From positions 1 to 7,309 of the forward strand of contig JADZFJ010000233.1 in NCBI GenBank assembly GCA_020849935.1: 7,309 bases of DNA. Reading direction: 5' to 3'. The notes under the pieces were generated by a model. That model was not told the origin of the DNA, ran no database searches, and saw only the letters and a list, made by a program, of their open reading frames with translations. Both the position numbers and the translations under genes were made by a program. Shown here piece after piece: positions 1-5,458 of the stretch; position 1 is the first letter of the stretch, and each line of letters starts with the position of its first letter. The DNA comes from Crocinitomix sp. (GTDB lineage: Bacteria; Bacteroidota; Bacteroidia; Flavobacteriales_D; Crocinitomicaceae).

Positions 1-411
1 TTTTAACGCTAACGCATCCATTTTCATTTGTTTCACCATCGCAACTAACCCGTTGCTGCGTGTTGGTGATAAATGCTCTTGTAAGCCAATTTCTTTAATA
101 AAATTCAATTCTGCCTTAATAATATCGTCGGGTAATTCGTTGGATAAAACTGAAATCAAAATGGCGATAATGCCTTTTGCTATAATCGCATCGGCATCTG
201 CTGTAAATACAATCTTCTCCCCTACCTTTTCTGCGTGCAGCCAAACGGTTGATTGGCATCCACGTATGATATTTTCCTCCGTTTTCAACCCTGGCTCAAT
301 CAAGGGCAATTCTTTTCCAAATTCGATGATATATTCGTACTTGTCCATCCAATCCTCATAAATCGAAAAATTCTCGACCAAACTTTCCTCTTTCTCCGTC
401 AGTGTCATCAT
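1..411 (-). CDS. sufE: SufE, cysteine desulfuration protein (3' end cut by window)
   Basis: SufE accepts persulfide sulfur from SufS, stimulates its desulfurase activity and passes sulfur to the SufBCD scaffold in the cytosol. I translated the minus strand from the ATG at 411-409; it stays open for 137 codons to the window edge. The family's usual length is about 140 residues, so only the last few residues and the stop are missing. The key motif is G-C-Q-S-T-V-W at residues 51-57; Cys52 matches the sulfur-accepting Cys51 of E. coli SufE. Other family hallmarks are the N-terminal acidic helix with Y-E-D-W-M (18-22), L-P-L-I-E (35-39), F-T-A-D-A-D (69-74) and L-S-P-T-R-S-N-G-L (113-121). A second ATG follows at once, so the start could be one codon later. 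The gene begins directly after the sufS stop with no intergenic base, which implies translational coupling. Recognition as SufE is firm. Confidence 0.95.
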   Translation of the reverse strand, partial: MMTLTEKEESLVENFSIYEDWMDKYEYIIEFGKELPLIEPGLKTEENIIRGCQSTVWLHAEKVGEKIVFTADADAIIAKGIIAILISVLSNELPDDIIKAELNFIKEIGLQEHLSPTRSNGLVAMVKQMKMDALALK

Positions 412-1629
412 TTAACGTAACATATTTAAAGCCCGATTCAAGGCTTTTATAAATCCATCTACCTCAGCTCTGGTATTGTATAAACTCATAGACACACGAA
501 TTGTTCCCGGAATTTGGTAAAAATCCATAATTGGCTGTGTGCAATGATGTCCTGTACGAACCGCAATTCCTTGTTGGTTCAATAATACACCAATGTCGTA
601 AGGATGCGTACCTTCCACCAAAAAAGAAATAGTGGCACATTTATGTGGCGCTTGTCCGTAAATTCGAAGTCCTTCAATAACCGCTAATTTTTCGGTGGCA
701 TAGTTCAACAAATCTTGCTCGTGTGCTTGAATGCCTTCAAAATCTTGGGCTTTTAACCAATCAATTGCACAACCTAGTCCAATAGCCCCAGCGATGTTTG
801 GTGTTCCTGCTTCAAATTTAAATGGCAAATCGTTATAGGTGGTTTTGGTTAAACTCACCGTTTTTATCATGTCGCCCCCTCCTTGATAAGGCGGCATCGA
901 ATTTAAAATTTCTTCTTTCCCGTATAAAACGCCAATTCCTGTTGGTCCAAACAATTTATGTCCTGAAAAAACCAAAAAATCACAATCCAATGTTTGTACA
1001 TCTACGCGGTAATGTTGTAAGGATTGTGCAGCATCTACCAACATTTTAGCACCTATTTTATGACTTGCTTCAATAATTTCTGAAATCGGATTCACCGTTC
1101 CTAAGGCATTTGAAATATGGGTAATTGCCACCAATTTCGTTTTTTCCGATAACAACGCATAAAATTGACCCATGTCCAATTCACCACTGTCAGTTATTGG
1201 GACATAACGCAACACCAATCCTCTTTCTTCTGCAATTAATTGCCAAGGAACAATGTTTGAATGATGTTCCATTTGGGAAATCAAAATTTCATCTCCTGCT
1301 GACAAGGTTTTTCCAAAACTACTCGCTACCAAATTAATGCCATCGGTTGTTCCTTTGGTAAAAATAATTTCGTGCGAAAATTTCGCATTTAAAAAATCTT
1401 GAATGCTATTGCGCGCCGCTTCATAATTTTCTGTCGAAAGTTGACTCAAATGATGTACCCCTCGATGAATATTGGCGTTTTCAGAAGTATAATACTGTTG
1501 AATTCGATCGATCACCACGTGCGGCTTTTGCGAAGTGGCCCCATTGTCAAAATAAATCAACGGGGATTTTCCTACTTCTAACTGAAGAATTGGAAATTGT
1601 GCTCGAATCAAGTTTACATCAAATTTCAT
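412..1629 (-). CDS. sufS: SufS, group II cysteine desulfurase
   Basis: PLP enzyme that converts L-cysteine to L-alanine and leaves a persulfide on its own active-site cysteine; SufE collects the sulfur for Fe-S cluster assembly. The protein has 405 residues, normal for SufS (about 406). PLP-binding Lys225 sits in S-G-H-K-L-F-G-P-T-G (222-231). His122 (M-E-H-H-S-N-I-V-P) stacks on the cofactor, Asp199 and Gln202 (V-D-A-A-Q) contact PLP, and Arg358 and Arg378 hold the substrate carboxylate. Cys363 in R-T-G-H-H-C-T-Q-P is the persulfide cysteine, equivalent to E. coli Cys364. The short stretch around this cysteine marks group II (SufS/CsdA) rather than IscS/NifS. The N-terminus (I-R-A-Q-F-P-I-L) aligns with known SufS starts and the next Met is at residue 119, so the start is secure. 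It is the first gene of the leftward sufS-sufE unit. CsdA is an alternative name, but the abutting sufE favours SufS. Confidence 0.96.
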   Translation of the reverse strand: MKFDVNLIRAQFPILQLEVGKSPLIYFDNGATSQKPHVVIDRIQQYYTSENANIHRGVHHLSQLSTENYEAARNSIQDFLNAKFSHEIIFTKGTTDGINLVASSFGKTLSAGDEILISQMEHHSNIVPWQLIAEERGLVLRYVPITDSGELDMGQFYALLSEKTKLVAITHISNALGTVNPISEIIEASHKIGAKMLVDAAQSLQHYRVDVQTLDCDFLVFSGHKLFGPTGIGVLYGKEEILNSMPPYQGGGDMIKTVSLTKTTYNDLPFKFEAGTPNIAGAIGLGCAIDWLKAQDFEGIQAHEQDLLNYATEKLAVIEGLRIYGQAPHKCATISFLVEGTHPYDIGVLLNQQGIAVRTGHHCTQPIMDFYQIPGTIRVSMSLYNTRAEVDGFIKALNRALNMLR

Positions 1630-1639
1630 ACGCAGTTTG

Positions 1640-1669
1640 CAAATTTAGTGAGATTGTTGTTAAAAACAA
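1640..1669 (-). promoter_or_regulatory. sufS promoter, Bacteroidota type (TTG-N19-TAAATTTG)
   Basis: On the minus strand a TTG (1669-1667) lies 19 nt upstream of TAAATTTG (1647-1640). This is an exact fit to the Bacteroidetes/Flavobacterium primary-sigma consensus, TTG then 17-23 nt then TAnnTTTG. Transcription would be expected to begin a few bases past the -7 box, around 1637-1633, leaving only about 4-8 nt before the sufS ATG at 1629. That very short leader is the odd part. The match is seen directly; activity is inferred. Confidence 0.7.
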
Positions 1670-1675
1670 GCATTG

Positions 1676-1692
1676 TTTAGAATCATTCTAAA
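1676..1692. promoter_or_regulatory. 17-bp perfect palindrome, candidate Fur/PerR-family operator
   Basis: TTTAGAATCATTCTAAA has two perfect 8-bp half-sites around one central base (C1684). Its core TTAGAAT-C-ATTCTAA has the 7-1-7 layout of Fur-superfamily boxes and differs from the Bacillus PerR box (TTATAATnATTATAA) by one base per half. An outer, slightly offset pair AGCATT (1669-1674) / AATGCT (1697-1702) extends the symmetry. The palindrome lies seven bases upstream of the sufS -33 element and between the two divergent promoters. Iron or peroxide control of suf genes is known elsewhere; which regulator binds here is inference. Confidence 0.5.
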
Positions 1693-1700
1693 TAATAATG

Positions 1701-1731
1701 CTGATAGGCCAAAAAAAATTGGCTATTTTTG
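1701..1731 (+). promoter_or_regulatory. Possible promoter of the rightward three-gene cluster
   Basis: TATTTTTG at 1724-1731 matches the Bacteroidota -7 consensus TAnnTTTG. There is no perfect TTG at the -33 position; the nearest is CTG (1701-1703), 20 nt upstream, one mismatch. Expected transcription start is around 1735-1739, about 15 nt before the ATG at 1753. An imperfect inverted repeat (1704-1712 with 1719-1726: GCCAA/TTGGC extended by ATA/TAT around one bulged G) covers the spacer and overlaps the -7 box. It might act as an operator or simply reflect AT-rich composition. Confidence 0.4.
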
Positions 1732-1752
1732 TTTATCAACAAACAAAAAACC

Positions 1753-3324
1753 ATGCTGAAAACGAAAGAAGAATTTGCGCAACATATCAACAAAGGGCAC
1801 ACCTTTGAAGGAGATTTTATCACCTTGGGGGCAGGGATTTTTAACGGTGAACCCGTAGAAAAGGCAAATGTCAAAATCGCCTTAAAAACCTTAAACCGCC
1901 ACGGATTAATTGCAGGAGCAACGGGTACTGGTAAAACAAAAACATTGCAAGTTCTTGCCGAAGAGATGGCGTTAAAAGGAATTCCTACCTTGTTGATGGA
2001 CATTAAAGGCGACTTGAGTGGATTGGCAAAACCGGGCGAAACCAATAAACACATCGAAAAACGTGCGACTGCCATGGGCATTCCCTTTCAAGCGCAACAA
2101 TTATTGGTCGAACTTTTTTCAATTTCCGAAGAAAAAGGAACCCGAATGAAGGCTACGGTGTCTGAATTTGGTCCTACCTTAATCAGTAAAATTTTTGAAC
2201 TTAACGATACCCAAGCAGGCATTTTGTCCATTGTCTTTAAATATTGTGACGACAATAACCTCCCGCTCCTGGATTTAAAAGATTTAAGAAAAACCTTACA
2301 ATTTATTATCGGCGAAGGAAAAGACAGCATTAACGTCGAATATGGCCAAGTTTCATCAGCATCTGTAAATACTATTATGCGCAAGGTAATTGAGATTGAG
2401 GAACAAGGGGGAGATTTATTTTTTGGAGAACGTTCGTTTGATGTGCAAGATTTAATTTTTACAAACGGTCGTGGTATTGGACAAATTTCAATTTTAAGGT
2501 TGACCGATATTCAAAGTAAACCTAAATTGTTTTCAACGTTTATGCTGAGTTTGTTGGCAGAATTGTATGAAACCTTGCCCGAAGCAGGCGATCTTGAAAA
2601 ACCGAAATTGTGCATTTTTATTGACGAAGCGCATTTGGTCTTTAACGAAGCTTCAGATGCCTTGATGGATCAACTGGAAGTGATTATTAAATTAATCCGT
2701 TCAAAAGGTGTTGGGATTTTCTTTTGTACTCAATTACCAACTGATATTCCAACGGTTATTTTGAGTCAATTGGGGTTAAAGATTCAACACGCTTTGCGTG
2801 CATTTACGGCAAACGACCGACAAGCAATCAAAGTGACGGCACAAAATTACCCGCTTACCGATTTTTATAAAACGGATGAAGTGCTCACCACCCTCGGAAT
2901 TGGTGAAGCTTTTGTAACAGGTTTAAATGAAGATGGAATTCCAACTCCACTTGCCGCAACCTTTATGCGCGGTCCTGCTACACGCATGGATATTTTAAGT
3001 CCTGCCGAAATCAATGAAATTGTGGACTTTTCGCTGCTCACCGAAAAATACAATAAAACCATCGACAGAGAAAGCGCTTATGAAATTCTGACGGGCAAAA
3101 TTGAATCCGCCAAAAACGAACAACGCCAAGAAGAAATCAGAAAAGCCCAAGAAAAAGAATGGGAAATTAAGGAAAAAGAACTGCGAAAAACGGCTCCTAA
3201 ACCACGCACAACCAGTTCGAGCAGCTCGTCCAGTTCAAGTTCGCGCCGTGTAACTAGTTTTGGAAATACCATTTTAAAAGAACTCACCCGTGGGCTTTTT
3301 GGAATTTTAGGAATTAAAAGATAA
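1753..3324 (+). CDS. HerA-like ATPase, DUF853 (YjgR) family
   Basis: A 523-residue RecA-fold ATPase of the FtsK/HerA superclass, homologous in layout to E. coli YjgR, whose cellular role is not settled. Walker A is G-A-T-G-T-G-K-T at 55-62, preceded by N-R-H-G-L-I, followed by D-I-K-G-D-L-S-G (83-90) typical of the family. Walker B is L-C-I-F-I-D-E-A-H at 286-294 with Asp291 and Glu292. Residues 310-360 (L-I-R-S-K-G-V-G, C-T-Q-L-P-T-D-I-P, then A-F-T-A-N-D-R-Q) hold the sensor and probable arginine-finger segment. Residues 450-480 are highly charged and probably helical; a run of ten serines (488-497) and a short hydrophobic glycine-rich tail end the protein. I chose the ATG at 1753: the in-frame TTG at 1729 lies inside the promoter box. 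It leads a cluster with the aminotransferase 5 nt downstream. No NurA or other nuclease partner is present, so a HerA-NurA or defence role is not supported. Confidence 0.88.
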   Translation: MLKTKEEFAQHINKGHTFEGDFITLGAGIFNGEPVEKANVKIALKTLNRHGLIAGATGTGKTKTLQVLAEEMALKGIPTLLMDIKGDLSGLAKPGETNKHIEKRATAMGIPFQAQQLLVELFSISEEKGTRMKATVSEFGPTLISKIFELNDTQAGILSIVFKYCDDNNLPLLDLKDLRKTLQFIIGEGKDSINVEYGQVSSASVNTIMRKVIEIEEQGGDLFFGERSFDVQDLIFTNGRGIGQISILRLTDIQSKPKLFSTFMLSLLAELYETLPEAGDLEKPKLCIFIDEAHLVFNEASDALMDQLEVIIKLIRSKGVGIFFCTQLPTDIPTVILSQLGLKIQHALRAFTANDRQAIKVTAQNYPLTDFYKTDEVLTTLGIGEAFVTGLNEDGIPTPLAATFMRGPATRMDILSPAEINEIVDFSLLTEKYNKTIDRESAYEILTGKIESAKNEQRQEEIRKAQEKEWEIKEKELRKTAPKPRTTSSSSSSSSSSRRVTSFGNTILKELTRGLFGILGIKR

Positions 3325-3329
3325 CGTTC

Positions 3330-4466
3330 ATGTTCGCCTCAAAATTACCTCACACCGGAATTTCGATTTTTACGCAAATGTCCGCCTTAGCGGCCGAGCA
3401 TGGGGCGGTTAATTTATCACAAGGTTTTCCCGATTTTGAAATCGATTCAGCACTTACAAAATATGTCCACGAAGCGCTTTCTGAAAACCAAGTGCAATAC
3501 GCTCCCATGGCAGGACGTATTGATTTACGGTCTGCGATTTCAGAAAAAATAAAGGCATTTAGAAACATCGAAATTAACCCCGATTCCGATATTACCATTA
3601 CCTCTGGTGCCACACAAGCCATTTATACAGCCATCACGGCCGTCGTTCAGCCAGGTGATGAAGTGATTTTGTTCGACCCTGCCTACGATTGTTATGCGCC
3701 AGCCATCACCATTAATCAAGGAATTCCAATTCATTTAAAATTGGTACATCCCACGTATCACATAAATTGGGACGAGGTGAATCAACAGGTAACTGAAAAA
3801 ACAAGGCTCATTATCCTAAACAATCCTCACAATCCTACAGGAACGGTATTACAAAAATCAGATTTTGAGGCCTTGGAAAAACTCGTCACGGCTTATCCAT
3901 CCCTTTTAATTTTAAGCGATGAAGTCTATGAATATATCCAATTTGAAGGAAGGCATTTATCGGTCTTAGATTTTCCCAATCTCCGCGCCAGAAGTTTCGT
4001 CACTTACAGTTTTGGAAAAACCTTACATGTTACAGGTTGGAAAATCGGTTATTGCATTGCTCCACCCTTTTTCACCGCCGAATTTAGAAAAATCCACCAA
4101 TACCTTGTTTTCTGTGCCAATAATACCATTCAGTATGCAATCATGCGGTATCTAAATCACACCGACCTCAACGGAATTGCCACCATGTATCAAAAAAAAC
4201 GCGACCATTTTTTATCCCTCATTAAAACATCGCGCTTTAAAATACTGTCGTGCTTTGGCACTTATTTTTGTTTACTCGATTTTTCGGACATCTCTACCGA
4301 AAACGATGTAGATTTTGCCAAACGATTAACCACCGAATTTGGGGTGGCTGTCATTCCTATTTCCGTGTTCTATACCGACCAAACCGATCATAAAATCGTC
4401 CGAATTTGTTTCGCCAAAAAGGAAGAAACCCTCACGAATGCCGCATTAAAATTATGTCAGATCTAA
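3330..4466 (+). CDS. PLP-dependent class I/II aminotransferase, methionine/glutamine transaminase type (YbdL-like)
   Basis: Cytosolic fold-type I aminotransferase of 378 residues. It most resembles the methionine aminotransferase (E. coli YbdL) and kynurenine/glutamine transaminase K group, which exchange amino groups between methionine, glutamine or aromatic amino acids and keto acids such as 4-methylthio-2-oxobutanoate. Visible landmarks: N-L-S-Q-G-F-P-D-F (28-36) for substrate binding, T-S-G-A-T-Q-A (91-97) for the PLP phosphate, N-N-P-H-N-P-T-G (164-171) with Asn168, S-D-E-V-Y (196-200) with Asp197 and Tyr200, the Schiff-base Lys230 in S-F-G-K-T, and Arg358 in I-V-R-I-C for the substrate carboxylate. 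All key residues are present and length is normal. It starts 5 nt after the HerA-like stop and overlaps the omega-amidase by 13 nt, which supports co-translation and a joint pathway. The exact substrate cannot be read from sequence; aspartate or aromatic transamination remain possible. Confidence 0.88.
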   Translation: MFASKLPHTGISIFTQMSALAAEHGAVNLSQGFPDFEIDSALTKYVHEALSENQVQYAPMAGRIDLRSAISEKIKAFRNIEINPDSDITITSGATQAIYTAITAVVQPGDEVILFDPAYDCYAPAITINQGIPIHLKLVHPTYHINWDEVNQQVTEKTRLIILNNPHNPTGTVLQKSDFEALEKLVTAYPSLLILSDEVYEYIQFEGRHLSVLDFPNLRARSFVTYSFGKTLHVTGWKIGYCIAPPFFTAEFRKIHQYLVFCANNTIQYAIMRYLNHTDLNGIATMYQKKRDHFLSLIKTSRFKILSCFGTYFCLLDFSDISTENDVDFAKRLTTEFGVAVIPISVFYTDQTDHKIVRICFAKKEETLTNAALKLCQI

Positions 4467-5236
4467 CCGTAGGCCTCATCCAATCCACCCAATTTTGGGA
4501 AGATAAACAAGAAAATTTTGCTCATTACGAAACAACTTTTTTGAACCATTTAACCGAAAATCAAGTGGATTTGTTGTTATTTCCAGAAATGTTTAACACT
4601 GGTTTTTCAATGAACGCAAATTCATTGGCGGAAACCATGCAAGGCGAATCCATTCAATGGCTGACCAATTGGGCAAAAAAATTAAATTGTCACATCGGCG
4701 CGAGTCTTATTATCGAAGAAAATAGTTCTTTTTACAATCGTTTGGTCATTGTTTCACCAAAAGGTCTCGAAACGTGGTACAATAAAAGGCATTTATTCCG
4801 CATGGCATCCGAAAACCAACATTTTACCCCAGGCGCTGAGCGTGTGATCTATGAGTTAAAAGGGTGGAAATTAATGCTCCAAATTTGTTACGATTTACGT
4901 TTTCCTGTTTTTTCCCGAAACCAAACCATCAACAATCAAAAAGAATACGACGCCCTTATTTATGTGGCAAATTGGCCCGAAAAACGCAGTTATGTCTGGA
5001 AAAATCTCCTCCAAGCCCGCGCCATCGAAAATCAAACCTACTGCTTAGGGGTCAACCGTGTAGGCGCAGATGGCAATGGCAATAATTACCTCGGCGATAC
5101 CATGGTGATTGATCCTTGGGGCAATATCATAACACATCAAAATACACCTACCGAAAACTTACTAATAACAACCCTTCAACGAAAAGTGATGGACGATATT
5201 TTAATTAATTTCCCTGCATTTTTAGATGCCGATTAG
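4454..5236 (+). CDS. Nitrilase-superfamily omega-amidase (YafV/Nit2-like)
   Basis: Carbon-nitrogen hydrolase expected to cleave the terminal amide of alpha-ketoglutaramate (or alpha-ketosuccinamate) to the dicarboxylate and ammonia. The 260-residue protein has the complete nitrilase triad: Glu45 in F-P-E-M-F-N-T-G-F, Lys111 in Y-N-K-R-H-L-F-R-M, and Cys145 in Q-I-C-Y-D-L-R-F-P. The segment K-R-H-L-F-R-M-A-S-E followed by F-T-P-G is characteristic of the YafV branch rather than of general nitrilases or N-carbamoylases. Later conserved blocks are A-N-W-P (172-175), A-R-A-I-E-N-Q (188-194) and G-D-T-M-V-I-D-P-W-G (214-223). The ATG at 4454 was chosen because the protein begins in the family's usual way (L-T-V-G-L-I-Q) and a TAAAA lies just upstream; an in-frame ATG at 4406 would only add a non-conserved, basic 16-residue extension inside the aminotransferase. 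Last gene of the cluster. Confidence 0.9.
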   Translation: MSDLTVGLIQSTQFWEDKQENFAHYETTFLNHLTENQVDLLLFPEMFNTGFSMNANSLAETMQGESIQWLTNWAKKLNCHIGASLIIEENSSFYNRLVIVSPKGLETWYNKRHLFRMASENQHFTPGAERVIYELKGWKLMLQICYDLRFPVFSRNQTINNQKEYDALIYVANWPEKRSYVWKNLLQARAIENQTYCLGVNRVGADGNGNNYLGDTMVIDPWGNIITHQNTPTENLLITTLQRKVMDDILINFPAFLDAD

Positions 5237-5267
5237 GTGCTTATTTTTCTGAAGAACTTGGCGGTTT

Positions 5268-5308
5268 CCTTTGGTCGGCTCCCCAACGCGTTGGGAATCC
5301 ACCAAAGG
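5268..5308. repeat. Nested palindrome, left unit of a REP/BIME-like intergenic repeat
   Basis: An outer perfect 8-bp stem CCTTTGGT (5268-5275) / ACCAAAGG (5301-5308) encloses a perfect 14-bp palindrome CCCAACGCGTTGGG (5282-5295), both centred near 5288. The block is much richer in GC than the flanking genes. A shared core (TCCCC-AAC..GTTGGG) links it to the next hairpin. No T-tract follows, so a standard intrinsic terminator is unlikely, though the RNA hairpin could still protect the upstream mRNA 3' end. Confidence 0.75.
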
Positions 5309-5326
5309 CCACGCTGTACGCTATAG

Positions 5327-5348
5327 TCCCCCCAACAAGTTGGGGGGA
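5327..5348. repeat. Strong hairpin, right unit of the REP/BIME-like repeat
   Basis: CCCCCCAAC (5328-5336) and GTTGGGGGG (5339-5347) are exact reverse complements separated by AA, with an extra T5327/A5348 pair outside. Read on the minus strand from 5355, the sequence CGGC-AG-CTCCCC..AAC parallels CGGC-TCCCC-AAC of the left unit (from 5276), so the two units are inverted copies of a related motif. A stop-proximal terminator role cannot be excluded, but the bases after it (AGCTGCCGC) contain no T-run in either direction. Confidence 0.75.
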
Positions 5349-5407
5349 GCTGCCGCTTCCATCGTTAACCGAAAAATGAAATCAGTTAACATTTTTTCAA
5401 AAAAAAC

Positions 5408-5421
5408 TAACCCTTTGGTTA
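5408..5421. repeat. Small inverted repeat TAACC-CTTT-GGTTA
   Basis: A perfect 5-bp stem with a 4-nt loop, followed by a further CTAAC (5407-5411) / GTTAG (5430-5434) complementarity. It sits about 40-50 bp before the secreted-protein ATG, where promoter or leader elements are expected. It is short and in AT-rich DNA, so it may be chance; an operator or 5' leader hairpin is possible. Confidence 0.3.
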
Positions 5422-5458
5422 TAAACAACGTTAGTGATTAGAAGCATAAAACAAATCC

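Larger units (their letters stand above)
5237..5458. other. Intergenic region between omega-amidase and secreted-protein gene
   Basis: This 222-bp gap has two halves. The left (about 5260-5357) is GC-rich with two palindromic units, listed separately. The right (about 5358-5458) is AT-rich and must hold the control signals for the downstream gene. I find no exact TAnnTTTG there; the closest is TA-ACCC-TTTG (5408-5417), with two extra spacer bases. The last bases before the ATG (CATAAAACAAATCC) form a typical A-rich flavobacterial translation start. No hairpin followed by a clear T-run is present, so the end of the upstream operon is not defined by a canonical intrinsic terminator. Confidence 0.6.

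Noticed and set aside
53..361. 102-residue plus-strand open frame opposite sufE
   Set aside because: The minus strand encodes a convincing SufE with its active-site cysteine; the plus-strand product has low-complexity, non-family composition.
1729..1752. In-frame TTG start at 1729 that would extend the HerA-like protein by eight residues
   Set aside because: The TTG lies inside the predicted -7 promoter box and the added residues are not family-like. The ATG at 1753 has a normal A-rich leader.
1683..2081. 132-residue minus-strand open frame opposite the start of the HerA-like gene
   Set aside because: It lies antisense to a clearly conserved ATPase region that includes Walker A, shows no recognisable domain, and crosses the divergent promoter region; it is a shadow frame.
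1753..3324. HerA-type antiphage defence system or HerA-NurA repair module
   Set aside because: No SIR2, DUF4297, NurA or other nuclease gene is adjacent; the neighbours are housekeeping metabolism, and the sequence fits the DUF853/YjgR family instead.
4406..4453. Upstream ATG at 4406 as the omega-amidase start
   Set aside because: It would add 16 basic, cysteine-containing residues encoded by the conserved 3' end of the aminotransferase gene. Family members begin near the ATG at 4454.
4864..5085. 73-residue frame overlapping the omega-amidase on the same strand
   Set aside because: It is an alternate frame of a conserved enzyme with the catalytic cysteine region; its arginine- and proline-rich product has no family features.
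5327..5348. Canonical rho-independent terminator for the three-gene cluster
   Set aside because: The stem is strong, but no run of T follows on either strand, and it is paired with a related inverted palindrome, which fits a dispersed repeat better.
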